Assembly: GCA_035578175.1 (NCBI GenBank)
Contig: JAQMRL010000004.1
Coordinates: forward strand, 36,038,401 to 36,102,400
From: Catonia carolina
Lineage: Eukaryota > Arthropoda > Insecta > Hemiptera > Achilidae
DNA: 64,000 nucleotides
Reading direction: 5' to 3'
Under the pieces are notes generated by a model. The model worked only from the letters and a program-made list of their open reading frames with translations, was not told where the DNA came from and did not search any database. How positions within the stretch are numbered: the stretch's first letter is position 1; every line of letters starts with the position of its first letter. This document shows, piece by piece, positions 11,409 to 22,596 of this stretch. Made by a program: the position numbers and the translations under genes.

Positions 11409-11680
11409 AAAAAATACGGTCTTCTGAAGAGCACCTACTTTCTACTCTGCACATAACACCTTCAATTCATTTACCACAAGGTCTGGCTCAATAATGAAAT
11501 TCATTACTCTCAGAAAAGATCTATCTAGTGTATTTTTACACCTGTACCTCTTCTGTTCTCAAATGCTTCAGTCATAATTATAATTGGCTAACCATGTGAT
11601 AAGAAAAAGAACTATCTTTGAAAACCCCGGAACTAGCAGATAAATAATTAACACTCCACCTGCATGTTATGGGCAAAAGT
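11409..11680 (+). repeat. R380 repeat, copy 3 (5' part missing)
   Basis: Begins abruptly at GGTCTTCTGAAGAGCACCTA, a few bases after the palindrome ends, and runs to the family terminus with ATGTTATGGGCAA. The first ~120 bp of the family are absent and are not seen on the far side of the palindrome. Confidence 0.75.
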
Positions 11681-12589
11681 ATATTTCGTATAAATATAAA
11701 TTAATTAAAATAACTAGTGTTAATACGAGTATTTATAAACAGAATGAAATTTGTTCAATAAAATTTCACGTATAAAGAAAGTAATTGAAAATCCTATACC
11801 AATCAAACGAGTTGATTTGTCAGTTCTTTGTATTTGTATTTAAATGCATGCCACATTATGTGAATAGTATAATTTCGTATGGTTCTCCGATTTTGATTAA
11901 CAACTCAGATTTTAAGTACGTGAGGTCTAATGATTACTGTTAGTTTCTAATAACAAATTTTGATTGGACAAATGAACCAACATTTTCATAAATAATTATC
12001 TATTAAAAAACAAAAACCGTGTCATTGCTAACACAATTAATTTAATTTTTAATATTTTTCATGTTGATTTTTTATTTCTTTTAATTAAATTGAATAGTAC
12101 CTATTCAAACAAATTTATGTGGCCAGTAAATTAAAACAGAACAACAAACATTTTAAAAATTCATTAAAAGAGGAAAAAATAATGGCATCAGTTCTACCAA
12201 CTGTAATTGTTCAGTATCTGAATTTCCCTCGGTAGCCGTACATCAGAATGCATTTATTTAGGCTACATGCATTAAACAAACGGTTGTTTCAGATGCATTT
12301 ATTGTTGAAATGAACAGAAAAACAGATATTTAGTAGATTAAATTTACCTTGCAATGTATACATAAAGCATTGAAATTTTTGTTTTTAATTATCTTTTATA
12401 CAGAATAGTTTTATCGCAACAATTACCATACATTACTTGAAATAATGTTATTAGATACTTAATTATAATGATTTCAAAAGCTGTTATTATAACTTAGCTA
12501 AACAATCATTTTGGAATTTATACTGAACATTAATTAACTTTTTTCCCAATATTCCTTTATAGGGAGCACTCCAAATCAATATTTTAATT
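11681..12589. other. AT-rich, no gene seen
   Basis: No recognisable coding frame or repeat. Confidence 0.5.
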
Positions 12590-13062
12590 ACTTCTTCATG
12601 TTTTTCTCACGTTTCCTTTTCTCCCACAATCTCTTCATTCCTTCGGATCTTTCCTTGTTCAATGTTGTGAGGTTAGCTTCTCTTCCTTTCATTCTTTACT
12701 CTGAAGATATACTCGCTGGTTTTTTGTTCTAAAAAATTCCCTATTTTGTATGTCTTCTGAGTCGATTTTTACATCGTTAATGTTACTGTAAAACATGTTG
12801 GTTTGGTTGTGAGATTTATTATTTTATTGGAAATTTGTTCTGTCAATCTGATATCGTTCATTCTTGCTACACGTTCGAAAAATACAACTATTCTGTTTTT
12901 ATTACGTGGATCATGTTTTCATTTTTCTTATTTATCTCTTTCTTTAAACGGAGTTTTGTAATATTGTATTTTTCCTTCTTTGGTCCCAGGACGTTCCGAA
13001 CTATTCTCATTTCTGTGCTCATTATTTCGCTGATACCACCTTTCAACATAATATTTTAAGGT
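12590..13062 (-). pseudogene. RTE-type LINE C-terminal tail (decayed)
   Basis: On the minus strand, pieces of an RTE-type C-terminus appear in order. Near 13010-12900 are RIVRNVLGPKKEKYNI and a following lysine-rich stretch. Near 12870-12795, in another frame, is VARMNDIRLTEQISNKIINL. Near 12650-12595 is the basic tail ERSEGMKRLWEKRKREK. These match the order of the GPKKE, HIARM-x-RLT and basic 'MKRxWExRK' segments known from such elements. Stops and frame changes between them show decay. The plus-strand frame at 12835-13059 is its shadow. Confidence 0.8.
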
Positions 13063-13799
13063 TTCTGCTCCCTATACAATATTACTACCTAATTAATATT
13101 AATATTCCTTACACCGTAATATTATATAATAATATATTATACATTTTACGAAATGTATATTACAATATTATAAACATTAACTATGTATATGTTAGACATA
13201 TTATTATTTATGACAATATTATTTTTTTAACTACCAAATGAATTATAATATAGTAACGTCCGTCCAACTACTCCATTCATAAATACGGAACAAGCATATA
13301 AATATGAAGACCAAGAAAATGACATACAATTTCACAGTATGAAGCATTATTACCTACGCTCCGGAATTGTGAGTCACAAAAAAAAGAACAGAAATAAAAT
13401 TATTGCACTTGCTACCACCTATTCACTAACATGTGCTACCACACGTACGCACACACACTACTAACGTAATTCAGAACCGGTTGCGTAACGGCACTATTTC
13501 GAAACGGTCCGACAACACTAATTCAATTCGTAGTTCAAGTATTAACAAACTTACTATAAATACGCTAATTGTTTTTATACCTGTGGTCTAATAGTTTCTT
13601 AAATAATTGACACCCTTGTAACACTTTCCAGAACAGTCCAGAACACAGTTGAAACGAGTAATAACAAGCACAACGAAGACCTATTACCTCATTTCAGAAA
13701 ATGTACATTCATCGCAACCCATTACCTTGTTTGTAATCTCTTGCAATTAACAATTTATTCCAACTATTATTAAAATATCACTGTTATAATGTTACAATT
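13063..13799. other. AT-rich, no gene seen
   Basis: A short CA-rich run near 13445-13460. No gene recognised. Confidence 0.5.
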
Positions 13800-13914
13800 T
13801 TGCCCAAAACAGACAACTGGAGTGTTGAATTATTTACACTCGATCTACTAATTTCAGGGCTACAAAAAAATTTCTGTTTCTTATCACATGCTCAGCCAAT
13901 GAAATATTGTCGAT

Positions 13915-14109
13915 GCTCCATGGTACATTCGGAATGATAACCTCTATCGGGATCTGAACGTTGAAACGGTGGATGAGGAAAATTAAAGATTCGCAAGGAG
14001 TCACGAAAACCGACTCCTACGTCATGTAAATGTTGAGGCACTGCAACTCCTCGATAACTCAGTAGTAATTAGAAGACTTAAGCGCCAGAAAACCTTCGAA
14101 CTGGTTTGA
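13915..14109 (+). pseudogene. Jockey ORF2 C-terminal remnant
   Basis: A 65-codon stretch in one frame reads APWYIRNDNLYRDLNVETVD, then EEN, one internal stop, then RSHENRLLRHVNVEALQLLD, and ends RRLKRQKTFELV before TGA. NAPWY(I/V)RN and the following 'DLNV' motif are characteristic of the C-terminus of Jockey-clade reverse transcriptase polyproteins. Everything upstream, including the catalytic domains, is missing through 5' truncation, and the stop confirms it is non-functional. Confidence 0.85.
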
Positions 14110-14766
14110 TTCAGGAGATATCTTATATTAGTCTATTTTGCAATCATTTGAAAGTAATCAATAATTGTAATAAATTATCCTGTAAAGCAGTTGTACATTA
14201 ATATCTTGTAAAATCTTATATTTTGTTTTATAAAGTAAGAATATAGGCCTACAATTTTTTTGTCTAGAAAATAAGTATGTTTTATTTTAGAAAATAATAA
14301 TAGTATGTTAAGTTTGAAAATAAGAAATGTGTAGCCTATTTAGAATATAAGATAACTATTATATAGTTGTTACATAAATGTATTTTGTGTATTTCATGGG
14401 AATTTTATGAATCAGTAACAAATTTTGTTTATTTCTTAATGATTATTTAAATGTGTATAATAAGTAAGATTAGGTACAAAGCTGTAGGCTATCGGTAAAT
14501 TTAACATAGAAAATGAGAATAGCAATATGAAATACTAATCTTAAAAATAAGAGTAGCATTAGAGTTATATCTTTTTTTTTTTTTTAACGTTAATTTTATT
14601 TAGAAACTATACAGTACAGTATAACCATCCAAAAGCTTAACTAAATTTTGAAAAAAACAAATGACTTGATAAATAAACAGAAATATTTTTTTAAAGAATA
14701 CATCCCAGTGGATAATTCAAAAGTATAGTGGATTTTAAAAAATAAGTTAATAAAAATATAGAACAA

Positions 14767-15582
14767 TTAGATCAATAGATCTCTACTCCATTTTCTTCGT
14801 AGGCGTCGGTGTGGTAAGTTTCGTCTTGACATTTGCTGTATTAGGGGATTGATGTGATCTGTTAATTTTCTGTTAAATTTGGAATATTTTATTTTAGCAG
14901 TTTCTGTTACAAAAGGGATTTTCAAATCGGAATGCAATGTTAAATTTGTTACGTAATATGGGGCGTTCGTTATCATCCGAAGTATTTTTGACTGATGAGT
15001 TTGAATTTTTTGAATGTGAGTTTTCTTTGCGGTCCCAAAAATTTCAATACCGTAATTCCATATCGGTCGTAAATAGGCTTTGTATGTTAATAATTTAAAT
15101 TTTAATGATAGAGTTGATTTTCTGTTGATGAATTTTGAAAGTAATTTTGTACGGTTATTTAGTTGCAAACGTTTTGTTTTGATATGATATCCCCAAGTCA
15201 GTCTACGGTCTAAATGGAGGCCCAGATATTGAACTTTATTTTCTTGCGGTATCTCATTGTTATCCAGGTAAACAGTTGGACAAGTTCTTCTTCTTAAAGT
15301 AAAAGTCACTTGCACAGATTTCAGCGGGTTAACTTTCATTCTCCAGTTTTTGAGCCATGTAGATACCTCATACAAGTGATTTTGGATGTTCATCGAAGTT
15401 TCTTCTGGAGATTCACTGCTGCATAACAGAACGGTATCATCTGCGTACGCTGCTACTGTCGTGAAGTCATTTTCCGGGAAGTCAGACGTAAATATGGAGT
15501 ACAAAGCAGGAGATAATATGGACCCTTGAGGAACTCCTGCTTCGATATGCCAGATATTAGAATATTCCAAACCTTGGCGCAC
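14767..15582 (-). pseudogene. Jockey ORF2, part 2: RT palm/thumb + C-term
   Basis: A 271-codon frame that continues part 1 after the apparent one-base shift; coding similarity begins before the first ATG, at about 15634. It carries RT motif B GVPQGSILSP (residues 16-25), the catalytic motif C YADD (46-49), the region NKVQYLGLHLDRRLTWGYHI, and a C-terminal part with LRPIWNYGIEIFG and TNAPYYVTNLTLHSDLKIPF. It ends RRLRRKWSRDLLI at a normal stop. All RT motifs are intact. The product would copy LINE RNA at the nicked target in the nucleus if the frame were whole. Confidence 0.9.
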
Positions 15583-15611
15583 AACAAAATATCTATCCTC
15601 TAAAAATGATC

Positions 15612-17057
15612 TCAGAATTCCATAATATGTATCAGAAAAATAGATTTTAATTTATACAAAAGCCCGGGATGCCAAACCTTATCGAACGCCGAACTAATAT
15701 CCAGAAATACAGCCGATGTGTATAATTTTTGTTCTAACCCTACAGAAATTAAATCAACCACTCTGTGCAGCTGATGAGTTGTTGAATGCTGCCTTCTGAA
15801 TCCAAACTGATAATTTGGAGTTGTAGCTTCAATTATCGGCGAAAGTCGATCTAACAAAATTCGTTCAAAAAGTTTAGACACGACTGAAAGAAGGCTAATG
15901 GGCCGGTAAGAGCTTACACAGTGAGATGGTTTTTCCGGCTTCTGAAATAAAACAATAGTTGACAATTTCCATTGTAAAGGAAAATGCGCAGTTCTGAGAA
16001 TAGCATTAAATATGTTTCGTATAAAAATTATTCCTCTTTCTGGTAACTCCTTTAATATCTCTGCAGTTATCAAATCCAGACCTGGTGACTTGTGCAATGG
16101 AAGACGTTTAATAATACTCTTGACCTCGTTTAAACTCACAGGTTTAGGCGGCAGCGATAGCGTAGTTGGGCACGTTACGAATTCCTGTACATCCCTGTCA
16201 AACTCAATGTCTCCTGTTTGCACATGAGGTTTAAATACGTTGCTGAGATGTTCTCCAAATAAATCAGCTTTTTCTTGGTCAGACTTGGCCCAGGTTTGGT
16301 TCTCACGCCGAAGAGGAGTCGAAACTGGAACTTGCTTTAGAAGTCGCTTTGTTGCTCTCCATAACGAGCCATCTTCTGTGTCCAGGGAATTCAAGCGGCT
16401 TTCAAAGCGGTCGAGTTTAACTGCCCAGATTTCCTTTTTAAGTCTGTTGGATAGCCGATTGACAGTAGATTTATCGTCCGGAAGTCTTGTACGATGCCAT
16501 CGACGACGTGCTGCCCGTTTTTGAGTAATTAATTCCCGTATGGATCTGGGATAATGAGGTCCATTGCGTTCATTTTTTGAAACAGTTATTGCAGAATCCC
16601 ATGCAGCAGATTGAATGATAGAGGTAAAATCGTCTATGGCGCATTCTAAATCGTGAGCAGTTTTTAAAGGGACGTGAACATTTAAATTGTTATTTACAAG
16701 ATTTTGAAATTTGACCCAATCCATCTTACCGGTTGGCGTTAGCGATGGTAGTTGCTGTTTATAAAGAGGAGTAGCACTTATAGTTAACAGAACCGGAGAA
16801 TGGTCGGATCTAAAATCGTCTAAATTTTCAACCGCATGGTGAAATCGACTTATACCTCGTGTTATAAATATATCTAGTATATCAGGTAGCTTTGTGACGG
16901 CAGAAGGCCAATATGTCGGCATCCTGGGCGGTATTACTTCAAATCGATTGTAGTCAACTACATTTAGCAGTCGCCTGCCTCGTGGTGTATTGACTCTACA
17001 TCCCCACTGAGTGTTCTTCGCATTATAATCACCACCTGCAATAAATGCTGGTCCCAA
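15612..17057 (-). pseudogene. Jockey ORF2, part 1: endonuclease C-term + RT
   Basis: A 481-codon open frame. Residues ~1-90 are the C-terminal half of an exonuclease-endonuclease-phosphatase domain: GGDYNAKNTQWG at 8-19 and the catalytic SDHSPV at 84-89. A linker follows, then the start of a reverse transcriptase with PGLD, SYRPISLLSVVSKLFERILL, QFGFRRQHST and motif A FLDISSAFDKVWH (~451-463), keeping the catalytic Asp. In the same frame the reading extends upstream of the first ATG to about 17117. The frame stops at 15612-15614, just after motif A, because one base seems to be missing in an A-run (plus strand 15635-15640). Reading continues one frame over in the next segment. Apart from the 5' truncation and this shift the element looks young. 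Confidence 0.9.
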
Positions 17058-17518
17058 CTCATCGAAAAAATTTTGAAACTCCTCCTCAGTTATTATTATC
17101 TTAAATAATTGTTATTGTTAGAAAATAAGAGTACCCATTGGGTTTTATTTTCTTATGATAATGTAATTCTTAGGTAGTTAAAGTTTGAATAAAATTGTTC
17201 GTTAGTCTAAGACTAGTTACAATAAATAAATAAAAAAAAAGAAATAAATTTAAAAAATTAAAAATTAAAAAAATTCTCAGCCAATGACTGAAGCATTTAA
17301 AAATAGAAGAGGTGAGGTGTAGAAGACACTTGTCAGAGTTATCTCTTCTGAAAGTAAAGAATTTCATTAAAAGCCAGTCACTGTAGTAATTAAAGTGAAG
17401 GTGTAATTTGTAAGGTGGAAAGTATGTAATTTTCAGAGGGCCTGACATGCTGATTAGCATATTTTTCAACTCAGTGAGGATGTCACCACACTCATAGTTT
17501 TACTTAGTAAAGCTTCTG

Positions 17519-18531
17519 TACTCGGTCCAACAGTCGGAAGATACCACTGCTTATCAGGCCAGAGCGCTGTTATTGTACGTAGCCTACTGTGTAAAAAGCA
17601 TGAATCACGCTATGAAAATAAAAATTGATCTACTTGTAGGCTATATTATAAAAGTCCAGCCTTTCTTACTTTGCTCCAACTGTCAACAAATAATGACGTC
17701 ACTGAGAATGCGCATTATATAAAAACGTGTACACGCTGATTAAAAAGTAATAACAAAATACTTTAAAAAATATTTAAATACAAAACACTTTTAAAAGTAT
17801 TTTTATAAATTAAATTGTTAGGCCTACATCATATCATGCTGATGTTTTAAGTACTTCAAGTACTTATAATTTAAAACATAGTTAACTGAATCGGAATACG
17901 ACATCTATAAACTCGTGGACCCTAGCGTGCACCCTGTAGTAGCTGGCTTTGGTTTGTTTACAGTAGGAGCAAACTTAAGATGGCTGAACTGTACTTATGA
18001 TATTGAAACAACGCTCATGATTTAAAATGTTTTCGTTATTATCTGAAATTTTTATAATTATGTGACAGAATTGTTATTATATTTGTAATTGAATATAATT
18101 ATTTATAGGGTAATGTACAGAATTTTGTTTGTAAACGATTAAATGTCATGAAAAGATGAAATTAAATTGAACATTTTTTTTATTCATTCAAAATCTATAT
18201 TTATCGATTTCATCGCCATAGGCTTATAAATTCTATAAATTTTTATTCTATATGTAACTATTTACATTTATTTTGAAGTATTTCATTTCTTTTTAATTTT
18301 AAATACTGTGTCTTTTAATCGAATATTTGGGCCGAACATTATTCGTTAAATAATATTCACTTATCATTTTAATTTGAATTTAAATTACAATTATAACTAA
18401 AACTTATACGTTATTAATTAAATTCTACGTATGTTTGTAGGAGAGTTGGTAGCGGAAAGCGTATTGCTCCAAACAACCAATTGGAATCGCCTATCTTTCC
18501 CACAGTCTGAAGTGAATCTTGGATGTTATTT
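17519..18531. other. AT-rich, no gene seen
   Basis: No coding frame recognised. Contains one TAGGCCTA octamer (17819-17826). Confidence 0.5.
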
Positions 18532-18585
18532 TTATAGAGGTTCAAACCAGCTTTTCGGCTGATGGCCTAAATAATGCACAACAAT
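18532..18585 (-). repeat. R380 repeat, copy 5 (5' fragment)
   Basis: About 50 bp: AGAGGTTCAAACCAGCTTTT then CGGCTGATGGCCTAAA, the reverse complement of the R380 5' end with its small hairpin. Confidence 0.75.
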
Positions 18586-19884
18586 GTTACAATATGAATT
18601 AAGTTGACAACACCGGTTTTTCCGGCCGCAGATTTTTGTAATGTTTTTTGTTTTGAATTTTGATGAAGGCTAATTATTATGGTTGTCCACACCCGATAAA
18701 TAACAAACAAATAATCTCACGTAAATATCCGTTTGCAAATTTTTATCAAATATTTTGTACTTTCAAAAGAGTAATAGGGTTTATTCAAATGTTCTTTATG
18801 TGAGTTGATGTAACAAAGTAGACATTTGTTATCTTCTTTTATGACCTTCAACTTCTTTTATAATTTGAGTTCTAAAAGTAGTAAAAATTAAGTTCCAGTG
18901 ATATCAGCTTCTTTAATATATTTTATGTGAACTTAAATTTTGTGTTGTAAACGACAAAAGAATACATAGTTACTTAAATTGAAACTCCTCCAACAATTTT
19001 AAAGCTTATGTTGAATCGTCATGACGATTGCCAACCTTTTAAAAGTTTCAAAGAAATCATAATAACTATTAAGAGAATGTTATTTTTTAATGGTATTTAC
19101 TGAATTCATTGTAACAAAGTCAGTCTATTAGGATGTTGCTCATTGAGTCGAGTTACTTATTCTTTGTGACGGTCATAAAAATAAATGCTATGTTAATAAT
19201 GTTAGTTCATACGTTTAAATATTTTTTTCTAAAATAATATTACAAAAGAACAAAAGATTTAGCATACTGGATGTAACATGTCAGTAGAGAACTGAATTTT
19301 AAGTGGGACAAAATATACTACATTGTAAGGTTCCTTCATCTCCATCCTCATCGCACCGAATAAAAATACTCATTTTTTCATTTTTCGTTTTTTTTCAGTT
19401 TGCTCTTTGTATTATTATAAATTCGTACGTGTGAGTATTTCAAACAAGGCGATAGAGATGAAAATAGAGTAGAATTTTGGCTGGGGGTCACTCTGCTATT
19501 ACAGCCTGGATTAAAAATAACAAAGCGCAGTAGACACAATGGAGTCCGAGTCCATTTATTATGTAAGTGTTCACGGCACTGTTGTTTGTATAGTTTTAGA
19601 CGTATATTTCCCCTCAACCAGGTTTTCAACGTGATCCTTGCGTGATCTGTTTTAGGAACTTTGTGACTTTTTTCACACTGATTATTTTTTTGTTTTAAAT
19701 GAATTTAAATTCTACTGATAATCTTAATACCTCCAGTATGAAAGGAATTGCCGGCTTTATAAATATTTCTTTTGTATGTATTATACGAGTATAATATGTA
19801 ATATACGCTTCGTCTTCTAATTGGACACTATTGCAATACTTGAAGTGTAACCCTTTAATTTGTTATTTTTCTGATTTTATTTTT
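18586..19884. other. AT-rich; one unassigned minus frame
   Basis: A minus frame at 19378-19629 (83 codons) overlaps a slightly less AT-rich stretch and is not recognised. Nothing else was seen. Confidence 0.4.
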
Positions 19885-20178
19885 TCATCGAGTCCCGTAT
19901 CTGCTCATTTTATCTAGGATGGTTTCGTTTCTACCCAGTTGTCTCCTGATGTCAGTACTACGAATCTGATCTCCCAGGGAGCATCCCTTCACCGATTTCA
20001 CGAATCCCATTTCAGCGGCTTCTACTTTCCTTAATTGGGCTGTTCTTAGCACCCATGACTCGTAAACATATTGCAGCAAGGAAACTGCCATCATGTCATA
20101 TATACGAGTTCTTGTACCTTTCCTTATTTTCTTTTTAAAGGCCTTCTTGATAAAGTCGCAAGTTTTCTTGCTTTCTGA
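19885..20178 (-). pseudogene. RTE-type LINE C-terminal fragment
   Basis: One minus-strand frame stays open from about 20178 to 19885. It reads KKAFKKKIRKGTRTRIYDMM, then AVSLLQYVYESWVL, LRKVEAAEMGFVKSVKGCSL and IRSTDIRRQLGR. This is the RTE-type 'Y(K/D)xMAVPxLLYGSESWVL ... EAAEMxFLRSVKGCS' segment. It breaks off on both sides, so only an internal piece of the 3' end survives. The first ATG is not the start of a gene. Confidence 0.85.
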
Positions 20179-20264
20179 TTAACGTACACTGATTTCTTTT
20201 AAATTAGAATGTATAAAAAGACCCCTTGACACTGGGGCAAGACTCGTGAGGTGTTGTGTTCTCA

Positions 20265-20705
20265 GTCCTGTTGTGCGGGGTTGAGGCCTGGACTCTAACA
20301 AAGGCGGCGGTCGTTTAACAAAGGTTGGGGCGTTCGAGTTTTGGCTGCATGGGAGGGTGCTGCGAATGTCCTGGACTCGGAGAATTGCTGATGCGGGGAT
20401 GCTGCTTCCAATAAACGGAGCAGCGAAGTTGGTCAGCAAGGTGAATGCGCGAAGCCTGCGATGTCTCGGTCATATCATGCGGGTAGGGCGTGGGTATGAA
20501 ACTGCTCCAACGCGTTCTGTAGGGCAAGGTCAGGGGACAGTGGAGGGGGACCAGGACGCGGAATAATTTCAAAGTTGACCTACCTGAGAGTGTGGTTTAA
20601 CAAAAGCTCAGAAAAACTGTTTCGGATAGCTACCAATAAAGCAAGAATCATCATGCTGGTCGCATCCTTCAGAATGGAGAGGCACCCTGAGAAGAAGATA
20701 TTGTC
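20265..20705 (+). pseudogene. RTE-type LINE C-terminal fragment (second type)
   Basis: Plus-strand pieces in order: LLCGVEAWTLTKAA, a frame change, FELWLHGRVLRMSW-like sequence (written FEFWLHG here), ARSLRCLGHIMR, then another frame change near 20567 and YLRVWFNKSSEKLFRIATNK with ARIIMLVAS. This matches the end of RTE-type elements whose tail reads '(F/L)EMWLYRRMLRISW ... LGHIMR ... LREWxxxxxxxLFRxAxNxxxIxxMIAN'. The same type is on the minus strand at 52738-53535. Confidence 0.8.
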
Positions 20706-20744
20706 ATCGACCGGGGCCAACGACACGCGACGAAACCATGTTTT

Positions 20745-21130
20745 TGGTGGCCCTGAAAAGGGTCATTATAGGTGGTCGGTAGCGGCGAGCCAGCTTGTTG
20801 CAAGCAAAGCCCGAAGAGTGACGGCTCGGCTTCCTTCAGCGGCAGTTGGAGACCCAACTGCAGCGTGGCAGTAGTGGCCTCCAGAGCCCCGCAGTCTCGG
20901 GTTGGCATAAGTGGTCGGCCGATAGTGCGGCCAAAGCGGTTCTCTTTGAGTCGGCGAAGGCTGACCGGTACGGGAAGTTGTGTCCGCTACCGGTAGCGTA
21001 GACCAGGGATGGTGCGTCCGGTCTCGGCTGGGCTAATCTTCTTGAATGCTCTCTTCTTTCTTCTTGTTCTTCGTTTGGAAGCTGGATTGCGAGTGTACTT
21101 CGCGGTTTAATGCGACTGCTTAAATAAACC
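20745..21130 (-). other. Histone-like transcription unit A (no histone ORF)
   Basis: A GC-rich block in AT-rich DNA. On the minus strand a TATA-like TTATTTAAG (plus 21119-21127) is followed ~370 bp later by a sequence matching the histone mRNA 3' stem-loop (20749-20764) and ACCAAAAA. This is the layout of a small replication-dependent histone gene. However, the block between shows no H1, H2A, H2B, H3 or H4 sequence in any frame that I read. An open minus frame (20836-21165) begins upstream of the TATA-like box and has no histone similarity. It could be a wrecked histone copy, a captured histone 3' end, or a non-coding RNA using the same 3' end. Confidence 0.45.
20749..20764 (-). terminator. 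Histone-type 3' stem-loop (unit A)
   Basis: Minus strand reads GACCCTTTTCAGGGCC followed by ACCAAAAA. It fits the six-base-pair stem with TTTC loop bound by stem-loop binding protein in histone mRNAs. The second stem pair is mismatched (A opposite C where G-C is expected), so this copy may be damaged. Confidence 0.6.
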
Positions 21131-22131
21131 TCCGGCGAGTCCACTTCATAGTGGAGGGGAGGCACTGCTGGCTGCGCTCCGCGCGGCAGATTTTGGGACC
21201 GTTTGCAGGCGCTGATAATAATGGGGGCATAGGCGACAATATAAAAAGAAAAAAAATGTCAGTGAATACGACCAAACGTTAAACTTTAATAAAAAATTTA
21301 TTTAAATAAAAATGATTAAAAATATAGGTTTTGAACACCATTTTACGTATAGATCCACTGAAGAAATTTGAAGTATATTATAGTTTAACAATAAACACGT
21401 TACAAAATTAATTTAATGATGAGTTTATATAAATATTTACATGTCGATACAATTAACAATAGAATTACAGATATTTGATATCATTACACAAATTTGATTC
21501 TGTTTATATATGGTTATATAGTAGTTGGTCATATTAATGCATCTACTGGTAGAGGAATGTTATATTATACATATGGCTACTACATAACATATGTTGTTAC
21601 TAGTAATTCCACGGACTCCCATAATCCAAATCCATTGTTTCCATAAGTTATACGTTACCTGTCTAATACAACATATTAGAGAATACATCTAATATAACAT
21701 TCCTAACCTAGATTGTAACTAAATTATCATTAGATCAAATGATTATGACGATGATGATTCTGTATTGATATTGCGAGATGTAACTTACAGGGAAGTTTGT
21801 ATTCGTGTACTACTCACTGTTTAAATAGTCCTTTTGAATGGTCAATTAAGACTGTTTAGTACCAGTGCAATAGAACAATATCCCATTGTTATTTCCTGTC
21901 AATGCTTTGATTGTAAATTAAGGGTTTTTGATTCAAATTCAATTGGCGGTGTTTATTACAACCATTTTCACATGGTCATATGTATGCTACAAAACTTGAA
22001 CTAGGCCTAATAAAAACTTTAAATCGTTTATAATATATAAATTTAAAATGAGATTTGAGGTACCTAACTTTATATAAAACAAACCAGCTGTATTAAATTC
22101 CTCATGTTTGTTTTTTTAGGTAGAATTATGT
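21131..22131. other. GC-rich shoulder, then AT-rich, no gene seen
   Basis: The first ~100 bp continue the GC-rich block (upstream of unit A's TATA-like box). The rest is AT-rich with nothing recognised except a TAGGCCTA octamer at 22002-22009. Confidence 0.45.
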
Positions 22132-22517
22132 TGTTGTTTAGGTCATCAGGCTGGTTTGAACCTCTTGAAGATTTACTAATTAAAACAAATGAGGTGGTTT
22201 ACCATTGTCTTACTCACTGATTGGAAAAGTTTGTTTATCAACATGTCAGGCCCTTTAAAAAGCATCTACTTTCCATCCTGCAATTTACACCTTCACTTCA
22301 CTCACCACAGGGTCTGGCTGTATATTGATGAAATTCATTACTCTCAAAAAGAATAACTTTAAGTAGTGTCTTTTTTACCTCTACCTCTTCTGTTCTTAAA
22401 TACTTTAGTAATACATTTTGCTGACCATGTGATACGAAACAGAACTACTTTTGTAACCCTGGAACTAGCAGGTCGAGTGCAAATAATATAACACTCCACC
22501 TACCTGTTATGGGCAAG
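22132..22517 (+). repeat. R380 repeat, copy 6
   Basis: Full-length copy from GTTGTTTAGGTCATCAGGCT to AACACTCCACCTACCTGTTA and GGGCAA. Internal landmarks CACAGGGTCTGGCTGTAT and CTCTACCTCTTCTGTTCTTA are intact. Confidence 0.85.
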
Positions 22518-22596
22518 GTAAAACTATAAAAACTTATTAGCGGCTAATTACGTTAAGTATAACTTTTAACAAAAATAATGACATTGTACTTTCATA

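Larger units (their letters stand above)
14571..17117 (-). mobile_element. Jockey-type LINE (inner), 5'-truncated
   Basis: Minus-strand non-LTR retrotransposon sitting in the 3' region of the outer Jockey copy. Its poly(A) appears as a T-run at about 14571-14585, followed by a ~180-bp 3' UTR and then coding sequence up to about 17117, where the readable endonuclease frame begins after an in-frame stop. The N-terminal half of the endonuclease and all of ORF1 are absent. AAAATAAGAGTA occurs near both sides (about 14546-14557 and 17125-17136). The left copy is not directly next to the tail and the word is common in this 3' region, so I do not call it a firm target duplication. Confidence 0.85.
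13903..17275 (+). mobile_element. Jockey-type LINE, 5'-truncated (outer)
   Basis: Plus-strand LINE inserted in R380 copy 4, flanked by the 12-bp duplication CTCAGCCAATGA. It begins in the C-terminal coding region (13915-14109), continues as a 3' region full of related GAAAATAAG-type words, and ends in an A-rich tail (about 17217-17275) directly at the target duplication. The 3' region is interrupted by a second, oppositely oriented Jockey element (14571-17117). Severe 5' truncation with an A-rich tail and target duplication is typical of target-primed reverse transcription. Confidence 0.85.
13800..17518 (-). repeat. R380 repeat, copy 4, split by insertion
   Basis: The family's 3' terminus (minus strand) occupies 13800-13902 and its remainder 17276-17518. 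The break falls inside CTCAGCCAATGA, which is present at both edges (13891-13902 and 17276-17287). Removing the 3373-bp insert with one copy of the 12-mer gives the order seen in intact copies such as 48546-48909. Confidence 0.85.

Noticed and set aside
12835..13059. 74-codon hydrophobic plus frame
   Set aside because: Antisense of the RTE C-terminal remnant (lysine-rich on the other strand reads as Phe-rich here).
16012..16524. Plus-strand frames of 71 and 94 codons
   Set aside because: They lie antisense to the inner Jockey ORF2.
14546..17136. AAAATAAGAGTA as target duplication of the inner Jockey element
   Set aside because: The left copy is not adjacent to the poly(T), and related GAAAATAAG words occur many times in the same 3' region.
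20669..21165. Overlapping frames on both strands in the GC-rich block
   Set aside because: GC-rich sequence lowers stop frequency in all frames; none shows a domain, and the histone-like 3' end does not fit any of them as a known product.
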